A stretch of DNA of 64,000 nucleotides from assembly GCF_002865645.1 (NCBI RefSeq), contig NW_020194554.1:1116001-1180000 (forward strand). The letters are read 5' to 3'. Shown one piece after another: positions 12,260 through 23,141 of this stretch (its first letter is position 1; each line of letters starts with the position of its first letter). The notes beneath the pieces are model-generated. The model was not told the DNA's origin, did not search any database, and was given only the letters and a program-made list of their open reading frames with translations. Both the position numbers and the translations under genes were made by a program. Source of the DNA: Hyaloscypha bicolor E (taxonomy: Eukaryota > Ascomycota > Leotiomycetes > Helotiales > Hyaloscyphaceae).

Positions 12260-15200
12260 CTATATTAAAGTACTATAAATTAATGTAAATTATAGTGGCC
12301 CTACTACTGAAAACGTCTTGCAAATGGCTATAGAACTGGATATTAAAGTCCTAGTAATTCAAGAGCCCTGGATTATAGTAAGGAATAGTACTAATCGGAG
12401 ATATTATTCCATTATATACCCTAGCTATTTCTAAATACTCCCGAATTACGGTACCTTGAGACCTAGAACTCTAGTTTACATAGCTCGCGAACTATAGGCT
12501 AATCTAGCTCAAAACTTACTAAGTAATCCTGATTACCTAATTATAGACTTGAGTCTAGGTATACTAAAAATGTAGCTAATTAACTTCTATAATATAGTTT
12601 ACCCAGAAGACCCTAATAGTATATTGACTATACTAAGAGAGGATATTTTACCTACTACTCTCTTAGATAGCTCTTTATTACTAGGCGATTTTAATACGTA
12701 TTATCCTTGGTAGGATTCCCTTAAACCTCAAAGTACTTATATAATCTATTTAATTAGCTATATAGAGAACTACTCTTTAAGGCTATTAAATAAAATAGGG
12801 GAAGGTACCTTCTATAGGCCTAATATGTCTATTTCTTCCGTATTAGACTTAAGTTTTACTACTAGTGGAATAGTAACTAAGATTAAAGACTAGCAAGTAC
12901 TACCAGACTTAGGTTCAGATTACTTTGGGGTGCTATTTACTATTAGTAAGTCGACTTATAGCTCTAGTTCTAATCCAGTCAGATTTAATACTAAGAAAGC
13001 GGACTGGGCTAAATTTATAAGCTACCTTATTAATAGCCTTGAGAATATGCCCTTTCTACTTACTAGTATACCTGGAAACCATGAACTAGACCTATTAGTA
13101 GAAGACTTTACTAATAGAATAGTAGAAGCAGCTAGTAATAGTATTCCAAAATCTACTATTAGTCCGTATTCTAAACCCTGGTAGAATAAGGACTTAAAGA
13201 CCTTACGTAAATTAATACTATACTATAGCCATAAGTCTAAAGCTTTAGGGTATACTCTCTATAAATAAGAACTTCAAAATGCAAAAAACACCTATTTTAA
13301 TACTATTAAGAGTACTAAGCTAGTATACTGGAATAAGTTCTTAGAGAATAAAGACCCCTAGTCGATTTTTAAAGCTATGAAATATACTAAAGATACTATA
13401 TATTAACCTATTTCTAGTATCTTAAATAATAGTTCAAATGAGCTAAAATCGACTTTCTAAGAGAAGTGTAATATCTTTAGAACTATGCTTTTCCTATTAC
13501 CCCCTATTACTGAGCCTACTAGTTTAATAAACTATAGGTCTAGCTCAAAGTGGGACTGGCCTATTTTGTCTAAAATAGAGCTAGAATAAGCCTATACTTC
13601 TAAGGTAAAGGGGAAAACCCCTGGACCAGACTTAGTTACTCAAGAGATTATAGTCCATGCTTATAGAGCTTCTCTAGATATCTTTTATAGGCTATACTCC
13701 TTATTTATTAATAAGGGATATTACCCTAAAGTCTGGAAACAAGCTACTGGCTTTATTCTAAAGAAATCAGGGAAACCAAACTATTCCCTACCCAAAGTAT
13801 ATTAAGTTATTTCCCTACTTAATTGTTTAGGGAAGGTTTCTGAGAGAATACTAGCTAGGCGACTTAGCTATTTAGCCGAGACTAGTAACCTACTATACCA
13901 CTCCCAAATGGGAGGTAGGCTCTATAAGTCAGCTATTAATACTGCTTTACTATTACAAAATAAGGTAGAATTAAATAAGTCCTATAAGCTGAAAACTAGT
14001 ACTCTTTTCCTAGATATTAAAGGCGCCTTCGATCACGTGTCCAAGAATAGGCTATTACAGATTATAATTAGTTTATTACTACCTACTAGCCTTATTCTAT
14101 GGGTATCATTATTCCTAGACGACCGAGTATTATAACTAGCTTTTAATAATAGTATCGAAGTATTTAGGTCTATACTTACTAGCATTCCACAAGGTAGCCC
14201 TATATTCCCTATACTATTCCTTATCTATATCCGAGACTTATTTAAGTCAGTAAATATCAAATTCAGATCCTATTTAGATAATATATCCCTTACTACTACT
14301 TCTAAAAGTCTAAAGAAAAACATTAAGACTCTAGAAAGAGAAGTAAAGGATATAGTCGATTTAGGGAAAAAGAATACTATTAGCTTTAATATAGATAAAA
14401 TAGAGCTTATTTATTTTAATAATTCTAAAAATAAGCCTAGTCTAAAACTACCTAATAGGGAACTAGTTTCCCCTAGTAAAGTAGTTAAATGGCTAGGGAT
14501 CTATTTCAATAAAAATCTCAGATTTAAGGAACATATAGCCTATAGGGCTTCCAAAGCAAAACAAGCCTTTTATAGGGTATAGAGACTTACGAATATATTA
14601 CATGGCTTATCTCCTTTTGTAATTAGATAGCTATATTTAGCCTGTATTACTAGTATAATAGACTATGGTTCTATACTATAATAGAAGACTGAAAGCAAAG
14701 CTCAAATTCGGCCTTTACAGGCGATTCAAAACCTAGCCCTAAGGAAAACCCTAGGAGTATTCAAAACTGCTCTTATTATTCCTATAGAGGTCGAATTAGC
14801 TTTAGTTCCACCTATTATAAGGCTAAACCATAGTCGACGTCAATATGCCTTCCGTATCCTTAAACTAAGTTTAAAATACCCTATTAGACTAGAGTTCGAG
14901 AAGTCCTTCCAAAGATCCCGTAATTTAGAACTAGTAGAATCTGATATAGACTCTATTTATAGTCTAAATACTAATCTAAAGCGAAATCGCATGGCTAAAA
15001 AGTCTCAAGTAGAAACTATAGTAGACTCTATTAGTAATCTAATAGACCCTAAAGACCTAGAGACTATAAGACACTTTTATTTTGCCCCTTGGGACAGAGA
15101 AGTGCCTTATAAAATCACTATATTAAAAGAGCCAAAGGAAGAGACTACTATATTATATAACTTCTATCTAAAGACTTTATATAATAATAGCTCTATACTA

Positions 15201-16240
15201 TCTATATATATAGATGGATCTCAAACTGAAAAAGGACTTGGAGTAGGCCTAGGGCTCGTAGTTTATAGTTACGAAACCCCTTATATTCCGGTCATAGCTA
15301 AATATAGAGAAAGCCAGAATATAGGAGCTAGTACTATAGTCTATAATAGAGAACTAGAAGGCATTACTAGGGCTATTAAGTACACTAGCAGTAAAGCAAA
15401 GAGAGGAGAGCTTTTTAATATCTTTACAGATAACCAAGCTGGTTTACTAAGATTAAAAACTCCTTCTAATAAGCCAGGACAAAGTCAATAGATTAGAGCT
15501 ATACTAGCTACTAAGGCCCTTAAAGCTAAAGGAGCTAATATAGAACTAATCTGGGTTTCAGGGTATACAGATATAATAGGGAACAAAGAAGCAGACGAAC
15601 TAGCTAAGCTAGGCACTACTTCTCCTATATTAGAACCTGAATTAGTAAAAACCTCCTTTGCTTTCCTAGGGGTTAAAATTAATAAAGTTAAGAAACTAGA
15701 ATATAGACTACTTTTAGAATCTTATACTAAACCGAAAACCCAGCTAGAATCATATAGTAATATATATCCGTAGAAAGTATCCAGAAAGATAAACCTACCT
15801 TTAGGAACTTTTAGGCCCCTAGCTAGTGCCTTCTTCATAGGCTACGGATAATTACAAAGTCCTATTTTAACAGGCTAAATATAATATCTAATAACAAATG
15901 CAAATGCGGAAAAGACTAAGAGAATGCAAAGCCACCTCCTTTTATACTATATACTATATAGGGAGGACGACGACTTAGACTATTTAGTCTATTCAAAGGG
16001 AGCTTTGGAGCTAGTGCTTTTAAACCTATGATACTATTATATACGAAATTAGGATATCAAATATACTAGTATTCTAAAAGGAAACTAGTATATATATAAG
16101 AAAATGGCATATTAAGAAGTAGAAGAAGTAGAAGAAGTAGAAGAAGTAGAAGAAGTGGAAATAAGGGAGGAAATAGGGGAGGAAATAGGAGAGGAAATAG
16201 GGGAGGAAATAGGAGAAGGGAAATAGGGAAAAAGGGAAAA
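12252..16240 (+). pseudogene. LINE ORF2 (APE endonuclease-RT-RNase H) of copy 1, inactivated
   Basis: ORF2 encodes the enzymes of target-primed reverse transcription. Open islands at 12,930-13,184 (endonuclease end), 13,908-14,135 (reverse transcriptase, with the FLDIKGAFDHV motif) and 14,991-15,491 (RNase H, with an IDGS motif) lie in one frame separated by transition-type stops. The start codon, which overlaps the ORF1 stop in the sister copy, is ATA here. Near 15,830-15,960 the copy differs from its sister by small indels that break the frame of the C-terminal region. The end is approximate. Confidence 0.8.
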
Positions 16241-16245
16241 GGGAA
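16115..16245 (+). repeat. Purine-rich tandem repeat at ORF2 end (copy 1)
   Basis: An imperfect array first of GAAGTA(GAA) units and then of GAAATAGG(G/A)GAG units. The same array in other copies of the element has different unit numbers, so it is a variable-number repeat carried by the transposon. Confidence 0.8.
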
Positions 16246-16460
16246 ATAGGGAGTAAGAGAGGAATTGCGATTTATACTTATTTTTTCTTTATTTCCTTAA
16301 GTTTTTGTTTCAGGGGTATGTCCCCAACTATTTACTACCTATATTGGAATTTGGGCCTGTATATAAGCTACTGAGACTCACGCTAGCTTAGCTAGCCGTA
16401 CTATATAGTTCTAAACTAATAAAGTACATTAAAAGGAAAAAAAAAAAAAAAAAAAAAAAA

Positions 16461-17525
16461 TATATACTTAAAGGCTTTAATAATTATAAGTAGCTCTCTA
16501 TTATAGGTATTATAGTTATATTTAGCTTTAAAGAGTTTCCGGAACTAGAATACTATTAGATACTAGTATTTTTTCGGGTTATTACTAGAATTAATTTATT
16601 ATAAAATAGTATTAGTAATTATAAATTTTAATATATTAGTTTTAATATAAATCTTCTTAGAAAGATTAAAATAGACTAGAATAGATATTATAGTAAAAGC
16701 TTTTTTTAAAGTCTTAAAGCTTTTAGTTACTTTATCTATTTATATAAAGAAACCGGATTTCTAGCCCTTTTCTATTTCTTTTAAAAAGTCTATTAAACCT
16801 ATAGTTATCTAAAAGTAATAGTAGATAAACCTATAATAGAAATTAGTAAATTCAAGAAATATTTAAATATTATAGAATGATTTTAGTTCTAGCTATTTAA
16901 TAATATTATAGATCTATTTAGAATCTATATAAATATTTTCTATTTTAATAAAAAAGTTCAAAAATTCGACTTTTTTAATATTAAACTTATATTTATTAAG
17001 TTTATAAAACAGGTTATTTTTATATAACCTAATAAGTATCTATAAATATAATTATAGTATTTACCTTTATTTTAGAAGTAAATAAGAATATTATCTAAAT
17101 AAATAATTATAAAATAATTTAGAAGTTCTATAAATATAGTATTAATATATATTTAAAATATAGCTAATATATTAGCTAGCTTAAAAGATATTATAAGATA
17201 TTTAAAATAGTTATAGTAAATTCTAAAAGCTATTTTCTATTTATATTCTTTATGAATTCTTATTTAATAATATATATTTTTGAGATCTAGCTTTATAAAG
17301 ATTTTAGCTTTTTAAAGCCGGTTAAAGGTTTTATTAATAAGAGAAAGCAGATATTAATTCTTGATTATAATTTAATTAAATCTATAATAATTAATATAAA
17401 AATATAACTCTTTATTCTTTTTAGAAATAAAAAGAATAAATACTTTTATAAAGCTTTTACTAGGCCTTATCTAATATTTATAAAATATATCCTATAAATA
17501 TAGATATAATACTTCTAGTTAAATT
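16461..17525 (-). mobile_element. Decayed Ty3/gypsy pol: reverse transcriptase and RNase H
   Basis: Reading the minus strand and allowing for RIP stops gives an unmistakable gypsy pol. A Lys-Lys-Asn..Leu-Tyr/Cys...Tyr-Arg block (about 17,380-17,440) is followed by TKLDL-like and AFR-Y motifs. The catalytic box reads YLDNILIY (about 17,082-17,108; normally YLDDILIY). It continues into the RNase H start, including a FRKLFKAKYNYNTYNREL stretch (about 16,475-16,530) equivalent to the family's SRKLSPAERNYDTYDRELL. The gene stops abruptly where LINE copy 1 ends at 16,460. All frames are interrupted. Confidence 0.85.
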
Positions 17526-19705
17526 TTTAATAGATTATATAAAAGCCTATATAGAACTATACTATCTATATTAATAGAGTATTTAATACTATTAAGATTA
17601 GGAAGTTCCGAAACTTTATTAAAATTAAAAATCTCTAAGAAGTTTTTATATTTATTATTTCGAAAATAAATAAGTATTTCTAAAGCTTCTTTTTAGAAGA
17701 TATTAATTTACTATATTAAAAACTTCTATTTAATATTACTAGAACTATATAATAAAATAAAAATCTAGTAACTATTATAAATATATAAAGCCTACTATTT
17801 AGAATAGTTATATTTGCTTTTTATTAAAAATAAGACTTGAAATACTAGTTTAGAATACTAGTTAAGCTTTTTATTAAATTCTTTTAGTATTAAAATCTTA
17901 ATATTATTAGGCTATATAAATATATATATCTATTATTTTTTAATATAGTCTATATATTATATAAGAATTACTTTATAAAATTCTATACTAAAAATAAAGC
18001 TATAAAAGCTAATATTCTTATATTTATAGAACTAGAACTTAAAAGAATATATCTTACTATAATTATCTATAATAAATACCTTAAGATTATAAGCTTAATA
18101 GATCTTAAATTTGTTTTTATAAAAAGTTATAAACTTTTAGTTATATTTAGCTAAAGTAGTAAAGCCCTAGCTTTAAACCCAATTATTATTAAGGAAATTA
18201 TAGTCTAATTTAATATTACTAAATTCTTTATATATTTTTAAAGTATCTATTTCTAATTATATTAATCTTATATAAATAGTTATATAAAGTAATATATCTT
18301 TTTTATTATAGCTAAAATTATTAATATTTAAGATTTAGCTTTCTCTTTTTTCTATTCTTTTAGAAAAGTCTTCTCTAAAGTATTTCTTTATAATAATAGT
18401 ATTAATCTGCTTCTATAAATATCTTAATTCTTCTATAGTTTTAGCTTTATTAGAATTCTACTAAGCCTATTTAGTATACTTGAAATATTTTATACTTTCT
18501 AAAAAGTGCCTTTTCTGTCTATAAGTTTAATAAACTATACCTGAAATAGAACTAATACTTTATTAAGGCCTTAAAAGAGCTAAAGTACTATTTAAAAATT
18601 TCTTATATAATTTTCGGAACTTATTCTTCTTTTTTTAATAGCTTTATAAATTAGAATTTACTAAATTAGAGTTTTTAGAGATAAAATTACTTTTACTAGA
18701 CTTTTTTACTCTTATTTTTCTTAATTTAGGATAAGTAGTATATTCTGTTTTTTGAGCTTTCTTAAACTATTCGGAAATAGATACTACTTTATCTTCTAAA
18801 AGAATAAATATAAGTATCTAATAAGTCTTATAGTTAGATAAAGTAGTATTAAGAGTCCGGATCCAGTTTCTTTTAGAATATAAGTTCTAGTTAATTTCAA
18901 GACTAATTATCCGAATATATAATTTAGTAACTATTTTATTATTCTTCTAATAAAAATCTCAGAATTCTTTAAAAGCGTCTTATTAATAAATTTAAGGTAC
19001 TTGAAGTATATTAACTAAATAGGCCTTAAATTGCTTCTAATAGATCTTATATAATAGTAGGCTTTACTTTATTATAGCTTTTTAAATATTATAAAGTTTA
19101 TTCCTAAAAGTACTTGTAATAGAGTTAACTTTAGAAGAGTATTTATTATAAGTTCAAAATTAGGTCCTAAAGACTGCCTTCTAGAAAGATATAAATATTC
19201 TCTATTTTTTAAGAAACTTTCTATAATATAAGTCAGATATCCGGATCTTAAGATACTTCTTTTAGTTCAAATATATCTTTAGAATATTATATAGTAGCTT
19301 TTAATAGATAGTATTAAAATTATTTTTAAAGCTTATTATATTAGAAAAGAAAGTGAGTTCTAACTTTATTTCAGGAAGTTCTCTAATAGAAATTACTAAA
19401 GAAAATAAGATAAACTTATAAATAGAGTTTCTATAAAATATAATAAACTATAAGATATCCCTAAAGGTACTTTTATATTATTTTAATTATAGGGTATATT
19501 AGTTAATTATATTTACTAATTCTTGCTTTTATTAGAGCGTTTTAATTTTAATATATAAGCCCTATTCTATAGCTTAAGTAGTAATAACTCGAGTATTAAT
19601 CTCGGTATTTTAATTATTACTAGAATTATTTCTATTATTATTTCTGGCTCTTAAAGGCTTCTAAAAGGCCCTATTAAAAGTATTAGATAAGCCTTTATTA
19701 TTATC
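17526..19705 (-). other. Probable gag/protease part of the gypsy element, decayed
   Basis: AT-converted sequence lies between the gypsy reverse transcriptase and an LTR-like repeat, exactly where gag and protease of a minus-strand gypsy element should be. I could not recognise a zinc knuckle or protease active site with certainty, so the assignment rests on position only. Confidence 0.5.
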
Positions 19706-20128
19706 TATATTAGGATTAATCTATTTAATTTCTTCTATAGAAATAGCTTTAGTAAAAAGTTATATATTTTATAGATTTCGAGATATAATTACTTATTAAA
19801 CTATTTTCTTTAAGAATAGAGAGATTAGCTTATAAGATATTTATTAGTAAGTAATAAAATAATAGAATAAATTAGTAAGTTATAAAACTATAGTATTAAA
19901 TTTAGTATAGAACTAATCTCTATTCCTTCTATAAGGTCTAGGGAAGCCCTCTCTAAATAGGAAACTCCGATAATATATATATAATTAGTAATTTATAAGC
20001 CTAATACTTATAATATAAATAGTAGTTAATTATAAAATCGAAGAGCTACTAATCTCTCTAATTAATACTTGTAATATCCGAGGTTTATTATATATTCTTA
20101 AGTTATATATAATCCTATATATATTACA
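19706..20128 (-). repeat. LTR-like repeat, member 1
   Basis: About 420 bp recurring at 31,634-32,064 (same orientation) and, shortened, inverted at about 33,839-34,160 and 34,190-34,441. Read on the minus strand this member begins with TGTAATAT at 20,128, a typical retroviral-type LTR start, and leads into the presumed gypsy interior. It directly abuts decayed copia coding sequence at 20,129, so it may mark the 5' end of a gypsy element inserted into a copia element. Confidence 0.65.
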
Positions 20129-21389
20129 GATATTATAAAAGTAATATTAGAACAGAATTCAAATATAGTATATAAGAAAGCTAATTAGTTTCTAGTATTT
20201 CTTAATTTTAAATAGAAAGGCTAATTAACTCTTTAGTATAGAAATAAAATTACCTCTATTCGGATTTATTAAAGTTATAACTAGTTTATAGTTTTTTATA
20301 CTAAAATTCCAAAATACTTTTATAATATAAAACTATTATTTAAGATAAAATATATAATTCGAATAGTTTTATATAATTATTATATTAAAGTAAAAGTTAA
20401 TAGCTTTAAGATTATTTATTTAAAATTATTTACTAAAAACTTATTTAAATATATTAATTTCTTTATAATCTCTTCTAGTAATAAATAAATTATTTATATA
20501 AATAATAATAATAATACTTTTCTTATAAAAGATACTAGTATTAATATCTAGTAATTAAAAATCGAGCTATTAAAAGAATTCTAATAGTATATTATATTAT
20601 ATTTAAAAGGCTTATTTTAGATTATAAAATATATAATTAAGCTTATAAACTTTAGCTAATCTGTTTTTAAAACTAATTAGCTATTCTATATAAACTATTT
20701 CTTTTATTTTCTTATATAGAAATATAGTTTTAATATCTATTTAATTAATCTCCTAATTAAAGGCAGCTATAATAATAAAGATAAGTTTATAGCTTATTAG
20801 TTTAATAACTATAATAAAGGTCTTATTAAAATTAATTTCTTTTCTTTACTAATTTTCCCGAATTACTTATTAAGTTTTATATTAGATAATTTAGCTATAT
20901 AGTTTCTATTTATATTTATATATTTATTTACTAGATAAAACTCGCTAATTTATTAGATAATTAACTAGTATTTAGGTTTTATTCTTTTATAAAAATAAGA
21001 ACTTCTTCTTTATTATATTAATTTATTTATTAGAATTCGAATCTACTATAATTTCCTTAAAATATTATAGTTTAAATAGTTCTAGTAAATTAGCTTCTAT
21101 AAGAAAGATTTTAGCTATAAGATATAAAAGCTAATTAAGTTTAGAATTATTATAGACCTTTAGGCTAATATCTTATATAGCTAATAATATTATAAAGAAA
21201 ATAAAATCTAGAGAATTAGAATCTAAATAATTAAACTTTAGATATCTATTTATTAGATTATTAACTAGTATTATTACTTGAGATAATAAAAAGTATTCGG
21301 TTATAGGATATTTATTTGTCTAATTATCTAGTAAAAGAATAAATAATAAAGTTAATTTACGAAATATTAAAGGTTTAGAAAAAATAGAA
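20129..21389 (-). mobile_element. Decayed Ty1/copia element, reverse transcriptase part
   Basis: Minus-strand translation, tolerating RIP stops, gives the copia reverse transcriptase in order. An N-terminal block with KTF..V.K..SYK and a QIDIKTAFLY-like motif is at about 20,690-20,880. The catalytic box appears as YINNL (normally YVDDL) at about 20,490-20,515. A block equivalent to IGSLMY is at about 20,150-20,180. The sequence then ends at an LTR-like repeat, so RNase H is missing here. The element continues on the other side of the LINE at 27,346. Bases 21,376-21,389 are the left copy of the LINE target-site duplication. Confidence 0.8.
21376..21389. repeat. Target-site duplication, left copy
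   Basis: The 14-bp word TAGAAAAAATAGAA immediately precedes the LINE 5' end and is repeated without mismatch directly after the poly-A tail (27,346-27,359). Confidence 0.85.
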
Positions 21390-21527
21390 CAGATACCTTT
21401 TTTCCGGTTTTTTACCCCCCCTACTTTCACACCCACACTTCACTCACCTTCAGAACTCACTCCATATACTTTAGCCCTTTAGCCCCAGGCTCTAGAACCT
21501 ACTATAAGTAGAACTAGAACAGGCTAA

Positions 21528-23141
21528 ATGGCCCCCCCTGACCCCCCGGGCTCTAGCCCCCCCTCTATTGACTCCCAAGAGCTCGGAGAGCTTCCAGAGG
21601 GCCCTAGCAGACAGCTAGAGCTACCTACTAGCTCCCTACTAGCTCGTTTCAGCCAGGGAGCTCAATTCGCATTTGATTTAGCTACAAATCCCATCTCCTC
21701 AGACGAACTCGCAGCCCCTTTTCCTCAGCCTAATTCGGCTAGTGCGGCTCGACTGAGCCGCCTCCAGAACGGGCTAAAGCAGGGCCCTAGCTCGAGCGAT
21801 ATTAATAGTAATATTAATAAGGAATACCAAAACCACGGAAACCACTACTAGTACCAGAATCAAGCTTCAAACAAAGCTAAATTACTGATTCATTAAGCCC
21901 GGGACTTAATAGTCAAAGCTATTACTATTACTCCGTCACATGACCAGCAATCTCGACTACTAGATCTAGTAGAAATCTTCAGAGAATACACTGAATTCGG
22001 CCGCATCCGCCATACTAGTACTTTACTAGCCTCCCAAGTAGCAAACCTCGAAAATGCTACTAAACGGATCGAAATTCAAGCAAGAACTCAAGCTAAACCA
22101 GATACTCAAGCTATTCAAGCTAAAACTACCTCCGGAAAGCCTACTTGGGCTAAAATCGCTACTTAAGAACTACCATACTCGGAAAAGGACTGGACTATAG
22201 TATTATATACTAAGTCCAAAAATCAGGGAGGAAAAGGCCCTAGTATACTTACTAGTAGCGGTAGTACTCGTGATACTAAGAAACCACCTAGTAGTTCTAG
22301 TGCCCGTAATACTAGTATAAAATCTATAGCCCTCTCTAGGAAAAGCACCTTCCTACTAGCTCATATAGAGCAGGCTAGCTTGTTTTCAGCTATTTCCGTC
22401 TGCAATTTGCTTAATAATACTTTCCGTACTAAGGGAATCAAGGAACTAGTAATCTCTATAGTCTCTCTTTCCTTAAAGGGTAATATTATAGTTAATACTA
22501 CCCCTGAGTTTAACTCTGACTTTTTGGTTTAAAACGAAGCTACTATAAAGGGGGTGCTTCCCTTAGTAAAAAGCATATAAAAAGGAGAGCCCTAGTATAA
22601 AGTTATTATCTATGGTCTATCTATTCGTGATTTTGATATACCCGAAGGAATGAACTTAGTCCTAGAAGAGATCAAGACCTTTAATAAGGGTCTAGAGCCT
22701 ATTGGCCAGCCCTATTGGGCTACTTCTAAGGAAAAAAGAGACTCAGGCCTCTAGCGAGCCGGTTTAGTAGTAGTAGTATTCCCTACCGAGATTCAAGCTA
22801 ATAGAGCTATTAAAAACAGACTCCTTATAGCCGGAATCTCTGCTAAAGTAGTAAAATACCATACTATCTCTAGTACTACGCAGTATACTAAGTATACAGG
22901 GTACGGGCACTTAGACTCTATTTGCAAAAAAGACCCTAAGTGCTTGCTATATAGTGAGGAGCACGTGACAGAGAACTATTTCTGCTCTATCTATAAAAAG
23001 AAGGGTAAAAAATGCCCTCACGTGACTACTAAATACGCTAACTGCTCTAGTACTACCCACTCAGCTAGTTCTAAGCTATGTGAGGTCTACTTAGTAATTA
23101 AACAAGCTACTACTACTCCTACTATTACTATTAATGAGTAG
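21528..23141 (+). pseudogene. LINE ORF1 (gag-like, CCHC) of copy 2, 537 codons with RIP stops
   Basis: The ATG at 21,528 is intact. The first 107 codons are open and encode a Pro/Ser-rich N terminus starting MAPPDPPGSS. The frame then continues through about seven TAG/TAA codons to the natural stop at 23,139-23,141. The C terminus, open from 22,944, has a Cys/His cluster (C..CYKKKG-like spacing, CPHV, then NC....H..SSKLC) that looks like a zinc knuckle, some cysteines already changed to tyrosine codons. The role known for this family is binding the element RNA. Its stop overlaps the ORF2 start by 8 nt. Confidence 0.85.

Larger units (their letters stand above)
10508..16460 (+). mobile_element. 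Tad-like LINE retrotransposon, near full length, RIP-damaged (copy 1)
   Basis: This is a roughly 5.95-kb non-LTR retrotransposon with the layout 5' UTR, ORF1, ORF2 (endonuclease, reverse transcriptase, RNase H), purine-rich tandem repeat, 3' UTR and poly-A tail. It matches the copy at 21,390-27,345 closely along its whole length. It carries more damage than that copy: the ORF1 start is ATA, the ORF2 start is ATA, there are many TAG/TAA stops at former CAG, CAA or TGG codons, and short indels lie near 15,830-15,960. The right flank is decayed gypsy pol. No convincing target-site duplication is visible, only about 6 bp (ATATAC) shared by the flanks. Confidence 0.93.
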
